Shown piece by piece: positions 57,601 through 64,000 of a stretch of 64,000 bases of DNA. The DNA comes from Toxotes chatareus (Eukaryota > Chordata > Actinopteri > Toxotidae), in the NCBI GenBank assembly GCA_016801885.1, contig JAFBJY010000255.1:45478-109477 (forward strand). Reading direction: 5' to 3'. Each line of letters begins with the position of its first letter. Within the stretch, counting starts at the first letter, position 1. Under the pieces are notes generated by a model. That model was given only the letters and a program-made list of their open reading frames with translations, did not search any database and was not told the origin of the DNA. A program made the position numbers and the translations under genes.

Positions 57601-57779
57601 GTAACACTGTAGAGAGAGTTTTTTCTTTTCTGCTCTTTGCTGCTGTAACAGTTTTATCTTATCTTATCTTATCTACTGTATGAAAATGAAGGGCAGAGAT
57701 GATGGAGGATATCATTCTAATTCTTATTTTATTGCCATCAATTCAATTCAATTTATTCACTAATTATAAAGCGCATTAC

Positions 57780-58149
57780 AGAGAAAGAGAGAGAAAACTC
57801 TCTCTTTATCTCAGAGAGAGAAGAACTCTCTGAGAGAAAGGGAAAGAAAAAAACTCTCTTTCTCACTGAGGGAAAAGAGAGAAAAAAACTTTCTCTTTCT
57901 CTCAGATAGAAGAACTCTGAGAGAAAGAGAAAAAACTGTGGCGGGAAGAGAAAGAGAGAAGATGAGAAGAGAGTTCTTCTCTCCTCTTTCGTGTGGAAAG
58001 AGAAGGAGAGAAGAACTGTCTCATGGAGGGAGGAGAAGAGAGAACAGCAGAGAAGTTGAGATAGAGAGAAGCAGAGAAAGAAAGAAACAGAAAGAGAGAA
58101 GCAGAGAAAGAGAGAGTTCTTTCGGTGGAGAAAGAGGGTTAGCGTTACG
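57780..58149. repeat. GA/TC-rich self-complementary satellite, left part
   Basis: Alternating GAGAGAAAGAGAGAAAA and ACTCTCTTTCTCTCAGA words, so each strand contains both a sequence and its complement. It can fold on itself. No gene. Confidence 0.8.
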
Positions 58150-58598
58150 CAGTGGCGGTTCTACATTGAATTACTCCAAATTAAGTTAATCAAGTTATCA
58201 GAAATTAAATAAATATACTCTATATACATAAAAGTGGCAAAAATATACACAATCACACATAACAACAGCACATAATAATGATATAAGATAAAAACAATAT
58301 AATTGTATTATTTTAGAATAATAAAAAAAGAATAATATACAAATAAAATATAGAATAAATATTCTGAATAGCACAAATCCTTCATCACACAAATGAAAAC
58401 ACACTACAGGAAATCTAATTCTAACACTATTGCACTAAGAGCAGCAAAGAAAAACTCAAACTAAAACCTGAGCTTTCTGGCCGTCCTTGATGCAAAATCA
58501 TCAATAATGTCATTATCTGAAATCTGCTCCCTATTGAATGATTGATACTGATGACAGCAAGGCCACTGAGTAGTAGCTTGTGCCAAAAACCGCCACTG
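58150..58598. mobile_element. Non-autonomous hAT-like element
   Basis: Inverted ends CAGTGGCGGTT (58150) and AACCGCCACTG (ending 58598). The flanking 8-mers GCGTTACG and GCGTTCAC share their first five bases and may be a decayed 8-bp target duplication. The body matches 13564-14190 but is shorter. No transposase frame. Confidence 0.65.
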
Positions 58599-59000
58599 GC
58601 GTTCACGGAAAACGGTTTCTCACTGAGGAGGGCTAAAGAAGGCCATGCTCTCCTTCTCGCTCCCTCCCTCTCCATCGATAGAGACAGAAAGAGAGAGGAA
58701 AAGCGTCTCGATCTCTATCTGTCTCAAAGGAGAGAGAGGGAAGCTCTCTGTGTAACTTCGCTCTCTGCCTGACAGAGAGAGAGAGAGATCTCTTGCTCTT
58801 CCCTTTCTCTCTGCCTGAGAGAGAGGAGGAACCCAGAGAGAAAACACAGAGAGGCAAAAACTCTCCCTGCTGGAGAAATGATGTATAGAAATGGAAATAA
58901 TCTACATTTAAATAAGCATCTCTCTCTGTGTTTCTCTCTCTCGCTCCCTGAGAGAGAAAGAGAGAGCAAAACTCTCAGGGGGAGAGAGAGAGAAGGACAG
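58599..59000. repeat. GA/TC-rich self-complementary satellite, right part
   Basis: Same composition as the block at 57780-58149, separated from it by the hAT-like element (GAGAGAGAGAAGG, CTCTCTGCCTGAGAGAGAG). Confidence 0.75.
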
Positions 59001-59249
59001 AGTCTGGTGGCCCGGGTCACATCTGTATTCAGTTCTCCTGGATATTAACCTCACAGACGCTCAAAATGAACCGTTATCAGTAAGGATCCGCAGCATGAGC
59101 GGATCGAAAGAGACTGAATGCCCCCAGCAAAGACGTTGGTAGCCTGAGACACCGGCGACGCACCCCCACCAGAGCTGTCCCTACCTCCTCAGAAACGTTG
59201 AGTCAGTGAAGGAAGGCTCCTCATTTATATCATCTGGCTGCCGCCGTAG

Positions 59250-59301
59250 TGACGTCAGAGCCGTTGCCTGGGGATCAAAGGCAGGTGAGATGGTGACGTC
59301 A
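59250..59301. promoter_or_regulatory. Two consensus CRE sites
   Basis: TGACGTCA occurs at 59250-59257 and again at 59294-59301, both perfect CREB/ATF palindromes, in a locally GC-richer stretch (59030-59330). They may mark a promoter, but no exon is recognised next to them. Confidence 0.45.
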
Positions 59302-59734
59302 TGAGCCACACCTCCTCTGAGCTGCTGCTCACTGGATGCTTTTTGCTTTTGACTACATTCACAGTTAAACTCTACAAACTGTTGCAGTGAAAATCCCAGC
59401 AAGTGTAGGGGTGTTCTGATACATCAGTCAGATTGTTGGAAAATTCCAAAGCATTCCAAAGGCAGTGGAAAGAATAAAAATGATCAAGTGCAGCTCTACA
59501 CTTTGATTTGAACATTTGTCATGTATGACTTCAATACTTTAATACTGTAGGTTCATACATGATCATCCACAGCTGAAGCTCACATTCATGCACCTGTCCT
59601 GACAAGATGCTACATGTGATTCATTGTGATCCACCATGTCTCAGCTAAAATGTTTTTCCTTGAGTCTTATTCAAAATGTGACACTGAAAACTGAACCATC
59701 TGTGCCAACAGAATGAAGATAAGTTCTGAAAAAA

Positions 59735-60370
59735 CATCAACAAACTCAGAGCAAGAGCTTCATAAATACCTTTATTGCACATTAAAACTGTATTCATTTC
59801 AACAATTGTATCAACTGTCAACATCAGTTTTATTTTTCCCAACTAGTTATTGTAAATGAACACATATTTAATGTGCCTTATTCATTTGTGGTCACAGTTA
59901 TATTGAATTTCAAATAAACCTACTGTAACCCCCAACAGTAATGGCACTGAGTTCATTTTCTATGAACTACTCGTCAGGTTTTTCCAGATTTACCATAAAG
60001 CTCATTATGAATCTAACAGGATGCTTTGGTGAATTAGTGTTTTCAGTGTCATTAAAATTGGTACAAGTACAAAAGACACATGAGGAAAGCAGACATTCCA
60101 ATATAGACAGCAACATTAAATCAACATTTCTATTATTTATGTAGCTGATTAAAGCTAATTATAAAAAAAATTGGACTCGTAATTAATTACAAATTGTGGG
60201 AAAAACCTCTATCAGTGTGTTCTTGGATGGTTACAATAGAGTGCAAACCAGATAAGGTATGAAAAAGAAACAGCAACAAACTCAGAGCAAGAGCTTCATA
60301 AATACCTTTATTGCACATTAAAAAGTGGATTCATTTCAAGAATTGTATTAACCATCAATATCAGCAGAAA
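59735..60370. repeat. Pair of ~100-bp direct repeats
   Basis: AACTCAGAGCAAGAGCTTCA then TAAATACCTTTATTGCACATTAAAA occurs at 59743-59790 and 60277-60322, with further similarity (ATTCATTTCAACAATTGTAT type) for about 50 bases. This is probably the 3' end of an unrecognised retroposon in two copies. Confidence 0.55.
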
Positions 60371-60439
60371 GGTATGAAAGAATAGAATAAACTGATGAAT
60401 GGCCACAAGTGTTAAAAATACACACACATATATACAGTA

Positions 60440-60864
60440 GCATATATAGTAGGATTTTATTTCAGCTTCATTTAACCAGGAAAGTCCATTGAGAACCAAT
60501 TCTCATTTGCAGTGACAACCTGGCCACAGACACAATCCAGTAGATAAGACAAAGGATCACAGTACAAATTCATTACATATCAATCAAAATGACAGTGTAA
60601 TATGTGCATATATATACAGTGAGGTTCATGACAAATGACTAAAAAACAAGTACAAGGATCTTGGATTATGGATTGTAATGTATTCTTAAAAGAAGAGAAT
60701 GGTATTAAAGAGCTGAGTTTTACAGTCTGTTGTAAGTGATTCCAGTCGTTTGTGGCAGAAAATTGAGAAGAGAAGCAACCAAAGGAGGTGCAGGCTTTTG
60801 GAATGACGAGGTTAATGAAGCTGCTGGAGCCAAGACTGAGACTAGAGTTCTGAATATTGAGCAA
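60440..60864 (-). mobile_element. LINE 3' remnant
   Basis: The minus-strand frame 60864-60580 reads VIPKACTSFGCFSSQFSATN, DWNHLQQTVKLSSLIPFSSF, the usual C-terminus of a fish LINE ORF2 (FSF.A...WN.LQ..LKL..LIP...FK). The 3' part (TTTAACCAGGAAAGTCCATTG, about 60471) is a known LINE-tail look. It is too short to assign a clade firmly. Confidence 0.5.
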
Positions 60865-61070
60865 AGAGCGTAGGTATGAACACTGTAAAATGTAATTGCT
60901 AATATAGCTTAAAATAAGAAGTGATCTTAACTGATGTGTGCTTACTTTGCTGACTGTGCTATGTTACACTTAGTTAATAAAACTTTTTAGTGAATAAAGT
61001 AATTAAAGTCATCAGCCTGAGAAAGTATGAGTGATGAAGAGCCGTCCTCACAACCTGACTCCTATGCCCG

Positions 61071-61084
61071 ACACTAGGTGGCAG
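61071..61084 (+). promoter_or_regulatory. CTCF-like motif
   Basis: ACACTAGGTGGCAG matches the CTCF core CCASYAGRKGGCRS at 13 of 14 positions. It lies just upstream of a plausible first exon ending at AAG|GTAAGT (about 61190). Confidence 0.4.
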
Positions 61085-61573
61085 CACTTGGCTGTGTGAC
61101 ATGCGCATTTCCCCGTGAAGACGTGCTCGGTAATGTCCGCAAGCACATTGAAAGCGGGAAGAAAGCTTCTGTCTCTGTCATGTTAAGGTAAGTTGCTGCA
61201 AACTGGAAGATTTTATCAGCTTTTTATTTAGTGAGTTCTTTAGGTCTTATGCCGTATGCCTCATCTGTCGGCGAAAGATTTCAGGTTAACCGTATGTCTT
61301 CAGATTGGCAATTCAAATACTCCTAAGCAAGCTGAAGTGACACTGCCTTTTTATTTATGTATTTTGCTGGGAGTCGACCCCAACAGAAACCACTGAGGTT
61401 AGCATGTGTTGACAGCTTTCTCTAAATGTCCCACTTAACATTAAAGATTTACTGCAGCATCAATGGCTGTAGCTCTTGATTTAGCAACTGTTTAGAAGCA
61501 CAATACGTTTGCTGAAATTCTTTGAGTTATCCTAAAAGTTAGAATGAATGAGTAGTTTTACAAGATCTATGTG

Positions 61574-61654
61574 AAGGGCTAACGTCGCTAGCGCTAGCTT
61601 ACACGCGTTGATGTAATGAGCACTTGTAAGCTAGCGCTAACGACGTTAGCCCTT
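61574..61654. repeat. 30-bp inverted repeat with 21-bp loop
   Basis: The arms 61574-61603 and 61625-61654 are reverse complements with one mismatch (AAGGGCTAACGTCG... and ...TTAGCCCTT), and each contains GCTAGCGCTAGC-type palindromic words. The loop is 21 bases. Confidence 0.85.
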
Positions 61655-61792
61655 CAAAGCCAAAGTCAGCTTTATTGTCAAAACCATATGTACAGGTTAT
61701 ACACAGGTTTTGAAATTGCAGTGCTCCCTAGGCCCACAGTGTTACACTAGATACATTAGAGTTATAAGTAGCTATACAAAAATAAAAACATA

Positions 61793-62588
61793 TTCAAGAT
61801 TCAAGAGTCTTTATTGTCATTATGCGAACATAACGAAATTTTGCAGACTCCCGACTTTAAGGCACACATATAAATAAATAACACAAATACTTAAAAAAGA
61901 ACATTTATGAAAAGATTAACACAAAGTATAGTAAGTAAAGTAAGTAAGTAATAAAGTGCAGCTTAGTGCAAGTCCAGTGTATGGAATGCTGTGAGTGTTT
62001 GATTGTGTTCTGTGTGGTTGTCAGCATCAGCAGGGGTGGGGGTGGTGTTGGGGGCATGTGTGAGGGTCCTGTATGGGGATGGGAGTGTTTTCACTGCGGT
62101 GGGGCTGTTGCTTTTACAGTTCTGGGGAAGAAGCTGTCCCTGAGTCTGTTGGTGATAGTTTTAATGTTCCTGTACCGCGTTCCTGATGGAAGCAGTACAA
62201 ACAGTGCGTTGCCCGGGTGGGTGGGATCTGTTGCAATGCGTCTGGCCCTTTTCTGCACTGGAGCAACGTAAACTGAGTCCAGATCTGCTAGCCGACGGCA
62301 GACAATCCCCTGTGCTGTCTTCACCACCGGGTTAAGTCCTTCCTGTCCTGTGCTGTGCAGCTGTCATACCACACTGTCACACTGACGCCTTTGGGACGCT
62401 TTTCGATTGTGGACATGTAAAAGTTATCCAGCAGCTGAGAAGAGAGTCCAGTCCGCTTCAACTTCCTGAGAAAGAAGAGCCGTTGTTGGGCCTTTTTTCA
62501 CCAGGTGTGAAGTGTTCACAGACCACGAGAGGTCAGAGGAAATGTGGATGACCAGGAACTTTATGCTGTCCACACGCTCCACCACCAC
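61793..62588 (-). mobile_element. Rex1/CR1-like LINE 3' fragment, same family as 14.2 kb
   Basis: The tail ATTCAAGATTCAAGAGTCTT with TATTGTCATTATGCG at the left, then a close match to 14240-15080: QKRARRIATDPTHPGNALF (62270-62220), RVDSIKFLVIHISSDLSWSV (62580-62520). It is 5'-truncated at the CACACGCTCCAC point (about 62583), exactly where the next gene segment starts. Confidence 0.75.
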
Positions 62589-62772
62589 TGTCTGTGAAGA
62601 CATCTGTGAGTTCCACAGCAAAGTCTCACAATACTCCACTAGGGATATTGTCAAAACACAATTCCTCAAAGAACTTCACAAATACACTCCTCGCTTCTTT
62701 GACATTTTCAAGTCCAAGGGGGGACATGCTGGCTACAAACTTCAGGAGCATCTGCAGCAAGTCGCACCTCAG
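62586..62772 (+). pseudogene. SAMD3-like fish gene, internal exon part
   Basis: The frame reads VCEDICEFHSKVSQYSTRDI, ELHKYTPRFFDIFKSKGGHA and YKLQEHLQQ, ending in a proper donor (CTCAG|GTAGCT). With the next two segments it matches the order of a large fish family that I know as uncharacterised or sterile-alpha-motif-domain-containing-3-like. Its left end is the LINE junction rather than an acceptor. Confidence 0.5.
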
Positions 62773-62831
62773 GTAGCTTTCTCACACACACAGTAGAAAA
62801 AAAAATCATCTTTATTTCCCTTTTTTCACAG

Positions 62832-62990
62832 TACACATGTTACTGTAAAGCCAACAGCAGTCCTCCATGGGCTTCCTGTCATCCTTGGAGATGACAATGC
62901 ACACTTTAAACACATGCTTTGGAACTTGTCTGTAGTCCCGTTAATAAGGTCGCTGATTAACACTTGCAACTCAGTGTCCTGATGGTTTTT
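62832..62990 (+). pseudogene. SAMD3-like fish gene, exon with VLHGLPVILGDDNAHF
   Basis: After a strong acceptor (TTTTTTCACAG) the frame THVTVKPTAVLHGLPVILGD, DNAHFKHMLW is readable but one base out of phase with the preceding exon. The motif corresponds to the [VA]x.GLP.xL.xD...F segment of the family. A stop (TGA) follows at about 62980, and no donor is obvious. Confidence 0.45.
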
Positions 62991-63153
62991 AAAAAATCCA
63001 AAGGTAGTAAAAAAGCTATTAAAAGGTATTAAATTGAACTTAAGGATTGCTCTGTATACCCTGTCAGTCTGCCCACATGTTGCAGTGACAAAGAACCATA
63101 GATAGGCAAGGTGATAACTAACATGTAGTTGTGCTTGCTCTTCTTCTTCTTAG

Positions 63154-63504
63154 GACTATGATGACCCACACATGTCCCACACCTCAATCGGGATCCTGAC
63201 ACTGATTCCTCAGCACAGTGTGGACTCTCCTGACTCACTGCACCTACAGGCTTCAGGTACTGCAATCATTTTGGAGGGAACAGTGCTGATGGATGGCCTT
63301 AAAAATCTTACACATGCCATGTGCCTTCTCTTTCCACTTATTTACGCCCTCAACTTGGAACATCCTCAACAACACAACAACACCTTTGACTTTATTCAAA
63401 GAGTGCTTCTGTCACTTGGACACAAGACCCTAAAAGCAAAAATACACTCCCTCCCCCCAAAAATCTTCTCTTGCACTGACTCATTGTCTTCACAATGTCA
63501 ATAG
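63154..63504 (+). CDS. SAMD3-like fish gene, terminal exon
   Basis: The exon follows TTCTTCTTCTTAG. It encodes DYDDPHMSHTSIGILTLIPQ, SGTAIILEGTVLMDGLKNLT, CLLFPLIYALNLEHPQ and FDFIQRVLLSLGHKTLKAK, to a stop TAG at 63502-63504. This is the conserved C-terminal domain of the SAMD3-like fish family, whose function I do not know. The frame is intact. Confidence 0.6.
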   Translation, partial: DYDDPHMSHTSIGILTLIPQHSVDSPDSLHLQASGTAIILEGTVLMDGLKNLTHAMCLLFPLIYALNLEHPQQHNNTFDFIQRVLLSLGHKTLKAKIHSLPPKIFSCTDSLSSQCQ

Positions 63505-64000
63505 AATGTCACATGTTAGGTTTGCTCATGTAGCAGGATGAGATGTTTTGCCTTGCATCCCCCAGTGCAGATTTGCGCCGTTTTGTTCACCTCAGCCCCT
63601 GTTGGCCTATCACCGCATGAGGGCACTCTATAAAAAGTGCTGTGGCCATCCCGACCCTCTCTTGCTCCTGGCTCCGAGGCCCACTTCCTGGTCGCCCGCT
63701 TCCTTCCGCCTGGTCGTCGCTGGCGCAGACGCCGGACGGCTGGTCGTTCACCGACGTGCGCGGCCCTTGGGTTAATCGCTGTGCGCAAACTAGCCGCAGG
63801 TTGCTGCTAGCCTCCACTCGTGCTGAGAGAGCACGCGCTCGCTTCCTCTCCCGTAAGATGATCACACGTAGTCTCATCGGCACGCACGCCGCGGTGTGTT
63901 TAATGCATTCAATTTGCATGTATTTGTAGCTTGGCTAACCTTATTTCTGTTTTGTTAAACACAGGGACTCATTTGCCAGCTGTTTTGTCCTGTCTGGTCG
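63505..64000 (+). promoter_or_regulatory. GC-rich stretch with TATA box, possible promoter
   Basis: CTCTATAAAAAGTGC at about 63627-63641 is a good TATA box. It is followed by a GC-rich, CpG-containing stretch (63655-63895) and by a possible donor CCCGTAAGATG (about 63851) and acceptor ACACAGG (63960-63966). Any downstream coding region lies beyond the window. It could equally be an LTR promoter. Confidence 0.35.

Noticed and set aside
54775..57683. Reading frames of 145 to 200 codons with FYSILFYVL-type repeats
   Set aside because: They follow from a 27-bp tandem repeat whose period is a multiple of three, and several frames on both strands are open at once.
57938..59020. Ser/Arg/Glu-rich frames in the GA satellite
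   Set aside because: Composition-driven frames in a purine/pyrimidine satellite.
1..64000. tRNA and rRNA genes
   Set aside because: Looked for conserved box A/B words and rRNA blocks while reading; none were convincing. Only the U2-like snRNA was accepted.

Overview
This window is genomic DNA from a bony fish, most likely a percomorph teleost. The evidence is a fish-type NLR immune gene (FISNA-NACHT, LRR and B30.2 exons), fish-style L2 and Rex1/CR1 LINE tails, BEL/Pao and chromodomain-bearing gypsy retrotransposons, Tc1 and hAT DNA elements, and spliced genes with long introns. There are no bacterial operons. Much of the window is transposon-derived, and several elements are nested in others.

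Layout. (1) 0.8-18.5 kb, plus strand: a fish NLR gene. It has an N-terminal exon, two tandem phase-2 repeat exons, a large FISNA-NACHT exon, one LRR exon and, about 12 kb further on, a linker exon and a B30.2/SPRY exon. I count four likely 1-base frameshifts against the family pattern, all in short repeats, so it is a pseudogene or carries uncorrected assembly indels. The gap between the LRR and B30.2 exons holds a BEL element (with a nested solo gypsy LTR and LINE fragments), a hAT-like repeat and a nearly full-length Rex1-like LINE. (2) 19.7-26.5 kb: a second, minus-strand BEL element abutting a minus-strand L2 LINE. (3) 26.5-42 kb: gene-poor. It holds a solo LTR, a mariner scrap, a perfect 38-bp palindrome, a large interrupted inverted repeat (arms near 29.3-30.7 and 36.8-41.6 kb) and, in its spacer, a U2 snRNA-like gene at 35763-35950. 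(4) 42.1-45.4 kb: an LTR-retrotransposon leader followed by the 3' exons of a matrin-type zinc-finger gene (ZNF638/matrin-3-like), truncated at the 5' side. (5) 46-54.3 kb: a Tc1 element cut by an L2 LINE, a second nearly identical L2 copy head-to-tail, then a gypsy element whose chromodomain and RT parts lie on opposite strands. (6) 54.8-57.6 kb: a 27-bp-period minisatellite split by an 883-bp solo LTR with a 4-bp target duplication. (7) 57.8-59 kb: a GA/TC-rich, self-complementary satellite split by a short hAT-like element. (8) 59-64 kb: two CRE motifs, LINE remnants, a CTCF-like site, a 30-bp hairpin and the C-terminal exons of a SAMD3-like fish gene fused to a Rex1-like fragment. A TATA-containing possible promoter lies near the right edge.

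I see no convincing new biochemical system. The most unusual items are the transposon-split NLR gene, the inverted repeat enclosing a U2 gene, the head-to-head gypsy inversion, and the minisatellite that is open in several frames. Exon limits are from splice signals read by eye. Family assignments are from memory of domain patterns, not from searches.
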